DNA of 10,301 nt from Pseudomonadota bacterium (GCA_021782065.1 JAJXVQ010000035.1:1-10301), one strand, 5' to 3'. Counted from the stretch's first letter, positions 1 through 8,002 are shown. Made by a program: numbers and translations. Notes: a model not told the origin generated them from the letters alone.

Positions 1-961
1 TACGAAAAATACGTTTATGGGTCATTTTAAAATACCCGACTTGCATTATAACGGATACCGTTTCCGCTACAAACAAACCACCCATAATAAACAAAACGAT
101 CTCTTGACGCACCATCACTGCTACGCAACCTAAGACGGCTCCCAAAGATAAGGCGCCCACATCCCCCATAAAGACTTGTGCCGGATAACTGTTAAACCAC
201 AAAAAGCCCAAACCCGCACCGACAATGGCACCACAGAAAACAGCCAATTCTCCGACACCTGCGACGTAAGGAATTTGTAAATAGGTTGCAAAGTGTGAGT
301 TCCCGGTTAAATATGCAAAGATACCCAAACCACCGCCGACTAAAACAATGGGTAATATGGCTAAACCATCTAGGCCATCCGTTAAATTCACCGCATTGCT
401 AGATCCTACAATGACAAAATAGGCCAAAACTATAAAGCCTAGGCCCAATTGTGGGTGTATGCTTTTGATGAAGGGTACGTACAGCGATGTTTCTATAGGG
501 CTACGCGCCATCATGTATAAAGCGATAGCCACACCAAAACCCAGTACAGACTGCCAAAAATACTTATAACGTCCTGGTAAACCTTTACTGTTTTTTAACG
601 CCACCTTGCGATAATCATCCACCCAGCCTATAGCTGCAAAACCACAGAGTACAATCAAAGTTAACCAAATATAGAGATTCGATAAATCTGCCCACAATAA
701 AGTGGTAATGGCAATGGATAAAATAATAAAAGCACCGCCCATGGTTGGAGTGCCTGATTTTGATAAATGACTCTTGGGTCCATCATCACGCACGGCTTGA
801 CCTATTTGCAAACGCTGTAAATAAGCGATCATCTTCGGACCTAGCCACAAAGACAATACCAACGCCGTTAACGAGGCCAATAAAGCGCGTAATGTTAAAT
901 ACTGAAGTATGTTAAAGCCATGATAATAATGGGCCAGCCAACGGCCTAGTAATTCTATCAT
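1..961 (-). CDS. mraY: Phospho-MurNAc-pentapeptide transferase MraY (partial, C-terminus beyond the left edge)
   Basis: MraY is the integral inner-membrane enzyme that transfers phospho-MurNAc-pentapeptide from UDP onto undecaprenyl phosphate, making lipid I. I translated 320 residues from an ATG at 959-961 (start [13 protein letters not shown]); the frame is open to base 1, so about 40 residues are missing compared with the roughly 360-residue family. Visible motifs are [18 protein letters not shown] (residues 59-76), the Asp pair D115/D116 in [20 protein letters not shown] (189-200) and [11 protein letters not shown] with D267. These three Asp positions have the same numbering as the catalytic residues of E. 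coli MraY. Multiple hydrophobic segments separate the motifs. The gene starts 7 bases after the murF stop, and its ribosome binding site (AAAGGA) lies in the last codons of murF, so the two are probably translated together. Identification is firm. Confidence 0.97.
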   Translation of the reverse strand, partial: MIELLGRWLAHYYHGFNILQYLTLRALLASLTALVLSLWLGPKMIAYLQRLQIGQAVRDDGPKSHLSKSGTPTMGGAFIILSIAITTLLWADLSNLYIWLTLIVLCGFAAIGWVDDYRKVALKNSKGLPGRYKYFWQSVLGFGVAIALYMMARSPIETSLYVPFIKSIHPQLGLGFIVLAYFVIVGSSNAVNLTDGLDGLAILPIVLVGGGLGIFAYLTGNSHFATYLQIPYVAGVGELAVFCGAIVGAGLGFLWFNSYPAQVFMGDVGALSLGAVLGCVAVMVRQEIVLFIMGGLFVAETVSVIMQVGYFKMTHKRIFR

Positions 962-968
962 CGAATGA

Positions 969-2318
969 TTATCCTTTTATTAATTCTTGTACTATGTTTT
1001 CCATTTTCATAAAGCGCGAACCTTTAACCAATATCACTGCATCTTTAGAAAGTAAGGGTTTCAGCTCGGCTAATAAACTATTCTGATCATTAAAGTGAGT
1101 AGCGCCCGTACCAAATGCATTTACCGTGTGTAAGGCTAAATCACCCACTGCCAATAAAATGTCCACACCCATGTCGCGGATCTGCTGCCCTAAAGCGTAA
1201 TGGTAATCCTCGCTTAAATCGCCTAATTCACCCATGCTACCTAAGACCATGATACGTTTGCCTGGATATTGCATCAAAACTGATAATGCTGCGGCCATAC
1301 CGGCAGGATTAGCATTGTAACTATCGTCTATGATCATTTCACCATGACGACCTTGATATTCATTGAGTCGTTTGTTGACTGGTTCCATCTGTGCCAAACC
1401 TTGTTGGATATCCTTTAAGCTGGCACCCAATTCAGCCGTGGCGGCTGCTGCAGCCAAAGCATTCAGCACATTATGTCGTCCCAACAGCGGCAAAGTAATT
1501 TTAATTTCACCCAAGGGACTACACAAACGAAATTCTGGCTTATGTTCTGCATTCATACAGACATCAGCAGCTCGGTAATCTGCCTTCGCATTTTCGCCAA
1601 ATGTTACTTTTTTGCGTTCAAATACCAGGGCTTGCCAATACTCAAAATGGGCATCGTCGGCATTTAACACCGCTACCCCACTGGGAATAAGTCCTCTAAA
1701 AATTTCACCTTTCGCTTGTGCCACACCATAAACATTACCAAAACCTTCTAAATGCACGGGGCCTGCATTGGTGATCACCGCTACATGCGGTTTAGCCATT
1801 TGCGTTAGATATGCAATTTCTTCAAAGTGGTTAGCACCCATTTCAATCACGGCATAATCGTGTTGTTCTTGTAATTTCAGCAACGTTAAGGGTACACCGT
1901 AATCGTTATTCAGCGTGCCTTCTGTAGCCAAAGTATTGCCTTTTTGTTTTAAAATGGCTGCCATCATCGTTTTGGTGGTGGTCTTACCACAGCTGCCCGT
2001 TACGGCAATGAGAGGCAAATCGGCTAATTGTGCTCGACGCAAGGCACCCAAACGCCCTAAAGCTAAGCGCGTATCTGCGACCTTTAATACCGGTAAATCG
2101 GTATGTACTTCTTTTTCGACCAGCACTCCGCAAGCACCTTGTTTTTGTACTTCGTTTATAAAATCATGGCCATCGAAGTTTGGCCCTTTGATAGCGATAA
2201 ATAAATCGCCCGATTTAATATTGCGTGAATCTATAGTCACCGTGTTAAAAATTGCGTCTGCACCACTATGGCGTGCTTCTAAAGGTTTAATCAATTCTGA
2301 AAATTTAAAATGCGCCAC
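969..2318 (-). CDS. murF: UDP-MurNAc-tripeptide--D-Ala-D-Ala ligase MurF
   Basis: MurF is the cytoplasmic ATP-dependent ligase that adds D-Ala-D-Ala to UDP-MurNAc-tripeptide, completing the pentapeptide precursor used by MraY. The 449-residue product has the usual length and the three Mur-ligase domains: an N-terminal UDP-substrate domain (about 1-100), a central ATPase domain with the P-loop [12 protein letters not shown] (105-116, K112), [11 protein letters not shown] (137-147), [10 protein letters not shown] (159-168) and [12 protein letters not shown] (183-194), then a C-terminal domain with DDSYNANP (331-338), GSMGELG (360-366) and [10 protein letters not shown] (431-440). The start is GTG (2316-2318), with a GAGG Shine-Dalgarno core about 9 bases upstream; the N-terminus [12 protein letters not shown] fits the family. 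It lies 20 bases after the murE stop and 7 before mraY, so it belongs to the same transcript. Confidence 0.97.
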   Translation of the reverse strand: MAHFKFSELIKPLEARHSGADAIFNTVTIDSRNIKSGDLFIAIKGPNFDGHDFINEVQKQGACGVLVEKEVHTDLPVLKVADTRLALGRLGALRRAQLADLPLIAVTGSCGKTTTKTMMAAILKQKGNTLATEGTLNNDYGVPLTLLKLQEQHDYAVIEMGANHFEEIAYLTQMAKPHVAVITNAGPVHLEGFGNVYGVAQAKGEIFRGLIPSGVAVLNADDAHFEYWQALVFERKKVTFGENAKADYRAADVCMNAEHKPEFRLCSPLGEIKITLPLLGRHNVLNALAAAAATAELGASLKDIQQGLAQMEPVNKRLNEYQGRHGEMIIDDSYNANPAGMAAALSVLMQYPGKRIMVLGSMGELGDLSEDYHYALGQQIRDMGVDILLAVGDLALHTVNAFGTGATHFNDQNSLLAELKPLLSKDAVILVKGSRFMKMENIVQELIKG

Positions 2319-2338
2319 AGTTTGCCTCGTTTTATAGA

Positions 2339-3841
2339 TTATGCTTTTTCTTTTAAAATATCTAATGCAATTTGCATATCAGAAAGTGGATATTTAACAT
2401 CGCCAATTTGTTGATAAGTCTCATGCCCTTTACCTGCAATCAAGACTATATCATTCAAGCCCGCTTTATTGATGCCTTCCAATATGGCTTCTTTGCGATC
2501 TAAAATAATAGTACGTATGGATTTTTGTGTCATGCCAGTAACAATTTCTTCAGCAATGCGCATCGGCTTTTCATGCCGCGGATTGTCATTGGTGATGATG
2601 CAATAATCACTATAAGTCTCGGCAATTTTACCCATGAATGGTCTTTTGCCTTTATCTCTGTCACCACCACAGCCAAAAATACAAATAATGCGTTGGGGAT
2701 TGTGTGCTTTAATTGCCAATAAAACCTGAGCTAAGGCATCCGGGGTATGGGCATAATCGATCACCACTCGCGGTTTACCCTGACCGCCTAACATTTGCAT
2801 GCGCCCGTTAACACTTTGCAATAAAGGCAATACTCTTTCGATATCTTTAATAGAAAAGTTAAGCCCTAATAAAGCACCAATGGTCGCCAAGATATTGGCC
2901 ACATTAAAACGGCCAAATAAAGTGGTTTCTGCTGCAATCTGCCCCATAGGAGTTTCTACTGTAAAGTGTAGACCTTGATTCGATAAAGTGATATCGGTTG
3001 CGTAAATTTGCGCGACATTGCCTAAACCTTTGACCGGCTCGTCTATAGCATAAGCCAATTTGCTTAAGTTATTCGGTAAACTTTTTAATAACTCTAAACC
3101 GAATTCATCTTGGGCATTGATGATCGCTAATTGTAAACCTGGGTGAGTAAACAACTTACGCTTCGCCTTGGCATACGCCGCCATAGTTTGATGATAATCT
3201 AAATGATCACGCGTTAAATTCGTTAAAATACCCATATGTAAATGCAAACCCGCAATACGCTTTTGTTCCAGGGCATGCGATGACACTTCCATGGCAATGG
3301 CCTTAGCACCTTCGTTTTTAAATTGGCTGCAGTAGCGATTCAACGTAATGATATCGGGGGTAGTGTGCGTAGTAGGAATTAATTCTCCCATACCATAACC
3401 TAAAGTGCCTATGACGCCACAAGGTAAACGCAGCGCGCGTAAGGCTTGGGCTATATACTGTGTAGTCGATGTTTTGCCGTTGGTCCCCGTCACACCTATA
3501 ACCGCCATATTGCGTGTAGGATCGTTGAAAAACCGCTTGGCCAGAGTACCTAAGATTTCATTGATACGATTGACTGGTAGCAGAGGTACATTGGGATCCC
3601 AGCCTTGCAGATGCTGCATAGATAAGCCTTGGCCATCATCAATCTCATACAAAACGGCCGCAACGCCCTTTTTTAAAGCATCACCTACAAATTTGCGCGC
3701 ATCACTGACAGCACCACGACGGGCAATGAATAAGTCTCCGGGTTTAGCCTCGCGGCTATCTACGCATAGATCGTAGATATCGGTATCTGCATCGGCAGTA
3801 ATATCCGTAAAATCTTTGCACAGTTGACTTAGTTTAATCAT
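2339..3841 (-). CDS. murE: UDP-MurNAc-L-Ala-D-Glu--meso-diaminopimelate ligase MurE
   Basis: MurE is the cytoplasmic ligase adding the third stem-peptide residue to UDP-MurNAc-L-Ala-D-Glu. The 500-residue product is full length. It shows the N-terminal UMAG-binding domain with DSREAKPGDLFIA (28-40), the P-loop VTGTNGKTSTTQ (117-128, K123), TTPDIITLNRY (160-170), EVSSHALEQKR (185-195), TRDHLDYH (210-217), and YAKAKRKLF (223-231), whose K227 fits the lysine carbamylated in Mur ligases. NGRMQ (345-349), DYAHTPDAL (362-370) and the C-terminal DNPRHEKP (419-426) follow. DNPR is the known signature for meso-diaminopimelate rather than lysine, so a Gram-negative-type direct cross-linked wall is predicted. 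The ATG start at 3839-3841 has only a weak AGAG upstream. Unlike the tightly packed genes before it, murE is preceded by a 206-base gap with its own candidate promoter, so it may be transcribed separately as well as from the main operon. Confidence 0.97.
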   Translation of the reverse strand: MIKLSQLCKDFTDITADADTDIYDLCVDSREAKPGDLFIARRGAVSDARKFVGDALKKGVAAVLYEIDDGQGLSMQHLQGWDPNVPLLPVNRINEILGTLAKRFFNDPTRNMAVIGVTGTNGKTSTTQYIAQALRALRLPCGVIGTLGYGMGELIPTTHTTPDIITLNRYCSQFKNEGAKAIAMEVSSHALEQKRIAGLHLHMGILTNLTRDHLDYHQTMAAYAKAKRKLFTHPGLQLAIINAQDEFGLELLKSLPNNLSKLAYAIDEPVKGLGNVAQIYATDITLSNQGLHFTVETPMGQIAAETTLFGRFNVANILATIGALLGLNFSIKDIERVLPLLQSVNGRMQMLGGQGKPRVVIDYAHTPDALAQVLLAIKAHNPQRIICIFGCGGDRDKGKRPFMGKIAETYSDYCIITNDNPRHEKPMRIAEEIVTGMTQKSIRTIILDRKEAILEGINKAGLNDIVLIAGKGHETYQQIGDVKYPLSDMQIALDILKEKA

Positions 3842-3866
3842 TTATCTCTGCTTCTCGGGGGTTTAT

Positions 3867-3896
3867 ATAATAGTATATCAGGTTATATTGTCACAA
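3867..3896 (-). promoter_or_regulatory. Candidate sigma70-type promoter for murE-murF-mraY
   Basis: On the minus strand a TTGTGA hexamer (3891-3896) and a TATTAT hexamer (3867-3872) are separated by 18 bases, matching the sigma70 consensus at 4 of 6 and 5 of 6 positions. Transcription would start near 3860 and give a leader of about 20 bases before the murE ATG. It lies in a long ftsI-murE gap, which is where an internal promoter would be expected. The call rests on hexamer matching only, in AT-rich DNA, so it is tentative. Confidence 0.45.
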
Positions 3897-4047
3897 ATCA
3901 CTCTTATTTAGCCCCAAGCTATCGTTGCCGTTGTGTCAAACACACCGTAAATGCAGTTATCCACTCCCTGACGGTCGCCGCGGCTCGGTTCAAGAATTAT
4001 TTAGTAATAGGCGTGGCCGGGTGAACCAGCTAGTGTCTAGTGCCCCA
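3897..4047. other. Intergenic region between ftsI and murE with GC-rich patch and short repeats
   Basis: No convincing ORF lies here. The stretch 3962-3990 (containing ACGGTCGCCGCGGCTC) is clearly richer in G+C than the DNA on either side and contains an 8-base palindrome GCCGCGGC (3977-3984). GGTTCA (3987-3992) and TGAACC (4022-4027) form a 6-base inverted repeat. The decamer ATTATTTAGT occurs twice, at 3996-4005 and at 4047-4056, where the second copy spans the ftsI stop codon. A weak hairpin, TGTGT/ACACA, sits around 3932-3944. No T-run follows any stem, so it does not look like a standard intrinsic terminator. It may be the remnant of a dispersed repeat insertion; this is inference. Confidence 0.35.
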
Positions 4048-5724
4048 TTATTTAGTGTCACTATCATTCGCTTTATCCGGCGCAACATCCAGTACTCTTA
4101 AGGCACCACCCATAATTTGGCTAAAAACAGGGGCTAAGATTTGTGCACTATAATACCCTTTTTTGGGATCCTGTAATACCACCATCACTATTAATCTGGG
4201 ATCAGAAGCCGGGGCTCCCCCAGCAAAAAAGGCAATATGGCGTTTTTCATCATAACCCTTACCATTGGCCGCAAGCATACGCACCGTTCCTGTTTTACCA
4301 AATACCCTATAGCCCGGAACTTGCGCCTTAACCGCTGCCTGATCGACCACGGCCTCTAGCATCGTCTTTACTTGCGCCGCTATTTTTGCATCCATCGCCC
4401 GATCACCTTGTGGCGGTTGCGATAATTTAACCAAGCTCACCGGCATTTTAATACCGCCACGAGCGATAGTGGCATAGGCATTGGCCACCTGCAAAGGCGT
4501 TGCCGATAAACCATAGCCGAAAGATAAAGTTGCCAATGTAAAATCGGACCATTTATGCAAAGGCAAACTGCCCTTCACTTCCCCAGGAAAACCGCTGCCC
4601 GTCAATTGCCCATAGCCCATTTTGTTCAATAATTGCCATAAACTATTGGGTGGCGTGGTCAGAGTAAATTTAGCCGTACCCACGTTACTGGATTTGACTA
4701 GCACCGTCGTCATATTGATAACACCATCGTTACCTTCGGGATCACGTACCACATGTCCATTTAATACCATCCAACCCGGATTGGTATCGATTATACTGTC
4801 TGGAGTATATTTTCCCTGAGCTAACACGTTGGCTAAACTCAAAGCTTTAGTGGTAGAGCCTGGTTCAAATGTATCCGTTACACAACGATTACGTAATGAA
4901 TCTATTCTAGTATCAACGGTCTGATTGGGGTTATAAGACGGCACATTGGCCATTGCCAATACTTCACCCGTTTTAACATCTAATACAACGACTGAACCCG
5001 CAGCTGCATTCACTTGTGTGACAGCATCAGCTAAATACCGATATGCTAAATATTGAATGCGGTGATCTATGCTTAATTCCAATTCTTTACCTGGCTCTTC
5101 AGCACGCACCGTTCCTAATAAAGCGACTACATGCCCTACCCCATCTTTGGATACTTTCTCTTTACCCGGTACGCCTTCTAAGCTCTCATTATAGGCCAGC
5201 TCCAACCCTTCTTGACCTTGATTATCGATGTTAGTAAAACCAATGAGCTGTGCAGTTACATCCGCTTCGGGATAATAACGACGGTATTCATTCAGGCTAT
5301 GTACGCCAGGTAAATGCAGCGCCATGACTTTTTGCGATAATTGGGGCGAAATATGTCGTTTTAGATAAACAAATTCTTTACCATTATTTTTTTTGAGGCG
5401 AGCTTGCAATACTACTGTGCTATCGCCGAGCAAAGACGATAAAGCATTAAGATTGTTGTTGTTGGCTACAAATTCTTGTGGATCGACCCAAATAGACGCA
5501 ACACGCGTTGTAATCGCCAAGGGATAGTGCTCCCTATCGGTTATCATGCCACGCAAAGCCGGACGTTCAATGATACGTTGACTGCGCGCATCACCCTGTT
5601 TTAATAAAAAAGAGCGATCGATCACAGTCAACTGTACAAATCTAAACAGTAAACCTAAAAATGCTACGCCTAAACAACTTAATAGAATAACCCATCGCCA
5701 CGTATGACGCGTATAAAAACTCAC
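4048..5724 (-). CDS. ftsI: Septal peptidoglycan DD-transpeptidase FtsI (penicillin-binding protein 3)
   Basis: FtsI is the divisome transpeptidase that cross-links septal peptidoglycan together with FtsW and is the target of some beta-lactams. The 558-residue product has a short cytoplasmic tail, one membrane anchor (about 11-31) and a periplasmic PBP-dimerization region beginning with RGMITDREHYPLA (58-70). The transpeptidase domain carries all three catalytic motifs in order: SxxK as STTK (290-293), SxN as SSN (345-347), and KTGT (477-480). It is slightly shorter than E. coli FtsI (588). The start is GTG (5722-5724); its first base is the last base of the ftsL TAG stop, a 1-base overlap that suggests translational coupling. 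The C-terminus (…NDSDTK) is intact, so the following 206-base gap is not caused by truncation of this gene. Confidence 0.96.
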   Translation of the reverse strand: MSFYTRHTWRWVILLSCLGVAFLGLLFRFVQLTVIDRSFLLKQGDARSQRIIERPALRGMITDREHYPLAITTRVASIWVDPQEFVANNNNLNALSSLLGDSTVVLQARLKKNNGKEFVYLKRHISPQLSQKVMALHLPGVHSLNEYRRYYPEADVTAQLIGFTNIDNQGQEGLELAYNESLEGVPGKEKVSKDGVGHVVALLGTVRAEEPGKELELSIDHRIQYLAYRYLADAVTQVNAAAGSVVVLDVKTGEVLAMANVPSYNPNQTVDTRIDSLRNRCVTDTFEPGSTTKALSLANVLAQGKYTPDSIIDTNPGWMVLNGHVVRDPEGNDGVINMTTVLVKSSNVGTAKFTLTTPPNSLWQLLNKMGYGQLTGSGFPGEVKGSLPLHKWSDFTLATLSFGYGLSATPLQVANAYATIARGGIKMPVSLVKLSQPPQGDRAMDAKIAAQVKTMLEAVVDQAAVKAQVPGYRVFGKTGTVRMLAANGKGYDEKRHIAFFAGGAPASDPRLIVMVVLQDPKKGYYSAQILAPVFSQIMGGALRVLDVAPDKANDSDTK

Positions 5725-6056
5725 TATTCCACCGTAATGACATTTTTGCTGTTAGGCAATTGCATATTTAATTTAGTTTGGGCAATGTCTTGCACCCGGC
5801 TTTGTTGTGACCAAGTGGCTTTTTCCAATAGTAATTGTGAATGCGCTACCAGCATATCATCGTATTGTTGGCGGCTGTATTGCAGCTCGCTCGTCAATTG
5901 TCGTTCATGGCCTCTGATGTAGATAATACCCAACATACTGGCTAATAACAGACACGCTAGAAAGATAGCGAGTAATACTTCCCCTTCTAACATAAAATCT
6001 TTGATACGTCCTCGTGTAAAATCACTGGATAAGATTGCTCTTGCGACTGCACTCAT
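5724..6056 (-). CDS. ftsL: Cell division protein FtsL
   Basis: FtsL is a small bitopic inner-membrane protein that, with FtsB and FtsQ, activates the FtsWI septal synthase. The 110-residue product has a basic cytoplasmic N-terminus, one membrane segment (about 27-47, VLLAIFLACLLLASMLGIIYI) and a periplasmic part predicted to form a coiled coil (about 52-90, rich in L, Q and E), ending in a short conserved-style tail. Sequence conservation in this family is low, so the call rests on size, topology and position between rsmH and ftsI. The ATG (6054-6056) overlaps the rsmH TGA stop as ATGA, with AGGA about 7 bases upstream. Confidence 0.93.
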   Translation of the reverse strand: MSAVARAILSSDFTRGRIKDFMLEGEVLLAIFLACLLLASMLGIIYIRGHERQLTSELQYSRQQYDDMLVAHSQLLLEKATWSQQSRVQDIAQTKLNMQLPNSKNVITVE

Positions 6057-7003
6057 TTTATTTTCCTCATTATTCTCAAAACAGCACTGCGTGCGCGTGG
6101 ATTATGATTTATCTCTTCTACGCTAGCGTGGCTGACTATTCCCTTTTCAATCCCTGGCGCCACCTCGGCACCTCTAATTGGTAAATCCCTAGGGTAAGGA
6201 TCGCCCTTAGCCCCTTGCTGTATAAATCGCTTTACCAGACGATCTTCCAACGAATGAAAACTGATGATAGCCATACAACCGTTGACTGCTAACACAGGCA
6301 AAATCTGTTGTAAAAAAGCTTCCAACGCTTCCAATTCGCCGTTAATGTAAATTCGTATCGCTTGAAAGATCCGTGTAGCCGGATGTTTTGTCATGCGCCA
6401 TTGTTTACCCTTCGGTACCATTGCACTCACTAAATCTGCCAATTGCTTTGTAGTCTGCAATGGCCGTTCTAGTCGTTCTGCAATGATGGCACGCGCAATA
6501 GCCCGTCCATACGCTTCCTCACCATACTCCTTAAACACTCTAGTCATCTCTTCTTCAGTGGCTACAGCCAACCACTGCGCCGCCGTCAACTCTTGCTCCA
6601 CATCCATACGCATATCCAACGGCCCATCTCTTAAAAAAGAAAAGCCGCGTGTAGCATCATCCAACTGCGGTGAAGATACCCCTAAATCTAATAACACGCC
6701 ATCCACTTTGCCTAGAATGCCCCAGTGTTTGGCCCATTTTTCTATTTCCGAAAAACTTCCTTTTTGTAGAGTAAAGCGTTTATCTGTAATCGCTTTACCT
6801 GCAGTGATGGCCGCTTCATCCTTATCTAATGCATATAAACGACCGTCTTCATTCAAATGCTCTAAAATGGCCAAACTATGTCCGCCTCGGCCAAAAGTAC
6901 CATCTATATAGATGCCATCGGCCTTAATATCTAAGCCCTGGATCACTTCTTGTAGCAAAACGCTGGTGTGATCCGCTTTGTCTGTCACCGCTCGCCCCGT
7001 CAC
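6053..7003 (-). CDS. rsmH: 16S rRNA (cytosine(1402)-N(4))-methyltransferase RsmH (MraW)
   Basis: RsmH uses S-adenosylmethionine to methylate N4 of C1402 in the 16S rRNA decoding centre. The product (316 residues as given) shows the family motifs in order: HTSVLLQEV (12-20), the SAM-binding IDGTFGRGGHS (33-43), ALDKDEAAI (58-66), LLDLGVSSPQLDDATRGFSF (104-123), ATRIFQAIRI (209-218), ISFHSLEDRLVKRF (247-260) and NPRARSAVLR (301-310). The outermost start, GTG at 7001-7003, overlaps the mraZ TGA stop as GTGA. A second in-frame GTG at 6986-6988 is an alternative: it has GGGG 6 bases upstream and would place HTSVLL at residue 7, the same spacing as in E. coli. No ATG is available near the N-terminus, so a GTG start is certain but which one is not. 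Confidence 0.96.
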   Translation of the reverse strand: MTGRAVTDKADHTSVLLQEVIQGLDIKADGIYIDGTFGRGGHSLAILEHLNEDGRLYALDKDEAAITAGKAITDKRFTLQKGSFSEIEKWAKHWGILGKVDGVLLDLGVSSPQLDDATRGFSFLRDGPLDMRMDVEQELTAAQWLAVATEEEMTRVFKEYGEEAYGRAIARAIIAERLERPLQTTKQLADLVSAMVPKGKQWRMTKHPATRIFQAIRIYINGELEALEAFLQQILPVLAVNGCMAIISFHSLEDRLVKRFIQQGAKGDPYPRDLPIRGAEVAPGIEKGIVSHASVEEINHNPRARSAVLRIMRKIK

Positions 7004-7464
7004 AGCGAAATATGCTGCAATTCTGTAGGTAAGCCTTCAGCATTCATTTGCTTATCTTCTTCTAACCAAATTTCACGTTGAGCATCCCACAGGGTATCAC
7101 TCCACAACTCAAACTTTTGCCCTTGCCCTACTACCATGACTCTTTTGTCTAACTTGGCGTAATCACGCAACAATTGGGGGATTAAAATACGCCCCTGATT
7201 GTCCATTTCCACTTCACTCGCATGCCCTATGAGCAATCTTTGCAGGCGTCGAGTCGCTGGATTAAAACTAGGCAAAGCCTCTAATTTTCGTTCAATAATT
7301 TCCCACTCAGCTATAGGATAAAGCAATAAGCAAGCCGACTGGGTATCAATAGTGACCACCAACTGCGCATTATCGTCTGATTCTAATAGTAAGTCCCGTT
7401 GTCGGGCCGGCATAGCCAACCGGCCCTTAACATCGAGACTAACTGCAGTGATGCCACGAAACAC
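7000..7464 (-). CDS. mraZ: Transcriptional regulator MraZ
   Basis: MraZ is a DNA-binding protein of the AbrB/SpoVT fold that in E. coli represses the dcw promoter by binding GTGG-type direct repeats in front of its own gene. The 154-residue product has two tandem SpoVT-AbrB half-domains, each with the typical motif: DVKGRLAMPAR (11-21) and DNQGRILIPQLLR (88-100), with F/LEL…W near 118-121. Length and architecture are normal. The start is GTG (7462-7464), giving MFRGITAVSLD, with GGAG about 9 bases upstream. It is the first gene of the cluster, directly downstream of a strong-looking promoter and a phased repeat array (7470-7519), and overlaps rsmH by 4 bases. Autoregulation is inferred from these sites and family knowledge. 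Confidence 0.96.
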   Translation of the reverse strand: MFRGITAVSLDVKGRLAMPARQRDLLLESDDNAQLVVTIDTQSACLLLYPIAEWEIIERKLEALPSFNPATRRLQRLLIGHASEVEMDNQGRILIPQLLRDYAKLDKRVMVVGQGQKFELWSDTLWDAQREIWLEEDKQMNAEGLPTELQHISL

Positions 7465-7469
7465 TTAAA

Positions 7470-7519
7470 TATACTCCACAATATACCACTTATCCCCACT
7501 TTCATACACTATAGCCCAC
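7470..7519 (-). promoter_or_regulatory. MraZ-box array: five phased 10-bp GTG(G) units
   Basis: Reading the minus strand from 7519 to 7470 gives five consecutive decamers that each begin with GTG: GTGGGCTATA, GTGTATGAAA, GTGGGGATAA, GTGGTATATT, GTGGAGTATA. Units 1, 3, 4 and 5 start with GTGG and unit 2 with GTGT. The 10-base period matches the known MraZ operator architecture (three or more TGGG-type repeats one helical turn apart, downstream of the promoter). Three clean boxes (7476-7499) lie just after the predicted transcription start; unit 1 includes most of the -10 hexamer. Binding here would block RNA polymerase at the dcw promoter. Pattern seen directly; function inferred from the family. 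Confidence 0.85.
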
Positions 7520-7536
7520 AGAATAGAGAAAAACAA
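7508..7536 (-). promoter_or_regulatory. dcw operon promoter upstream of mraZ
   Basis: TTGTTT (7531-7536) and TATAGT (7508-7513) on the minus strand are spaced exactly 17 bases. The -10 matches consensus at 5 of 6 positions and the -35 at 4 of 6. Transcription should begin near 7501, leaving a leader of about 37 bases that contains three MraZ boxes and the mraZ Shine-Dalgarno sequence. The position relative to the boxes supports it as the main promoter of mraZ-rsmH-ftsL-ftsI and probably the genes beyond. Confidence 0.75.
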
Positions 7537-7667
7537 GGGATTATGAGAAGATTTTTGAAATATTTTTTGTAGTAGATAGTTTTGGTTTTTCGTGTTATTC
7601 TTTTTAACATGAATAATAAATTCTTATTTTTGAAGTCGTGTGGCCTGTAATTCCCCCTTATAAAACA

Positions 7668-7690
7668 AATATTGCATAATTTGCAATATT
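7668..7690. promoter_or_regulatory. Perfect 9-bp inverted repeat, probable operator of the toxin-antitoxin pair
   Basis: AATATTGCA (7668-7676) and TGCAATATT (7682-7690) are exact reverse complements separated by TAATT. The site ends 21 bases before the toxin ATG. HigA/XRE-type antitoxins typically bind such palindromes to autoregulate their operon. A CATAAT hexamer (7675-7680) in the centre could be the -10 element, giving a leader of about 25 bases that includes the GAGG (7698-7701) Shine-Dalgarno core, but no good -35 is seen at the right distance. The repeat is seen directly; its role is inferred. Confidence 0.65.
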
Positions 7691-7711
7691 CCATAATGAG
7701 GTATATACTGT

Positions 7712-8002
7712 ATGTATTGGAATGTGCGATTTACAAATAAAGCGGCAAAGCAAGCACGCCAGTTAGATGCAGAATTATTCTTTGTCTTGCAATTGCTAGC
7801 AGAAGATTTAAAAATGAAAGGGCCCATACCGGGTAAATTTTGGCATAACTATGGAAAGTTGAGCAGCAAAAATAATCAGGATATAAGACATTGTCACTTA
7901 GCAAAAGGACATCCAACTTATGTATGCTGTTGGAAAGTGTTTAAGATAGAAAAGGTAGTTGAGGTTTACTATGTCGGAACACATGAGAAAGCGCCATACT
8001 GA
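7712..8002 (+). CDS. RelE/HigB-like toxin of a type II toxin-antitoxin system
   Basis: The 96-residue product resembles the RelE/ParE-superfamily toxins described as cytotoxic translational repressors, which as a family include ribosome-dependent mRNA interferases. Recognisable features are the start MYWNVRFTNKAAKQARQLD with a basic helix, the core RHCHLAKGHPTYVCCW (59-74), and the C-terminal strand EVYYVGTHEKAPY (84-96), all typical of one RelE-like subgroup. Length is normal. The ATG at 7712 has GAGG 10 bases upstream and lies just after a palindromic operator. The toxin precedes its antitoxin, the order used by higBA loci, and the two overlap by 32 bases in different frames. It is transcribed divergently from mraZ. 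Activity (mRNA cleavage versus another target) cannot be told from sequence alone, so I give no symbol. Confidence 0.82.
   Translation: MYWNVRFTNKAAKQARQLDAELFFVLQLLAEDLKMKGPIPGKFWHNYGKLSSKNNQDIRHCHLAKGHPTYVCCWKVFKIEKVVEVYYVGTHEKAPY
7961..7964 (+). promoter_or_regulatory. Ribosome binding site fixing the antitoxin start
   Basis: GAGG inside the 3' end of the toxin gene lies 6 bases before an ATG at 7971. This favours ATG 7971 over an upstream in-frame TTG at 7959 (which would have the GAGG inside its coding sequence) and over ATG 7983. Confidence 0.6.

Noticed and set aside
1915..2337. 140-residue plus-strand open frame
   Set aside because: Antisense shadow of the murF 5' region, with no recognisable motif.
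3842..4047. A tRNA or small RNA gene in the ftsI-murE gap
   Set aside because: No acceptor stem, T-loop or CCA pattern, and no coherent extended fold beyond short stems.
6393..6911. 172-residue plus-strand open frame
   Set aside because: It lies entirely within rsmH on the opposite strand, and its translation resembles no family; rsmH is certain.
7595..7616. TTATTC/GAATAA inverted repeat in the AT-rich gap
   Set aside because: Only 6-base arms with a 10-base loop in very AT-rich DNA, and no following T-run; easily due to chance.
7681..7709. TTGCAA-17-TATACT as the toxin-antitoxin promoter
   Set aside because: Good hexamers and spacing, but transcription would start near 7716, after the toxin ATG at 7712, removing its ribosome binding site.
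7509..7827. Two overlapping minus-strand open frames of 61 and 67 residues upstream of mraZ
   Set aside because: They cover the dcw promoter, the palindromic operator and the toxin gene start, lack a good ribosome binding site and resemble nothing known.
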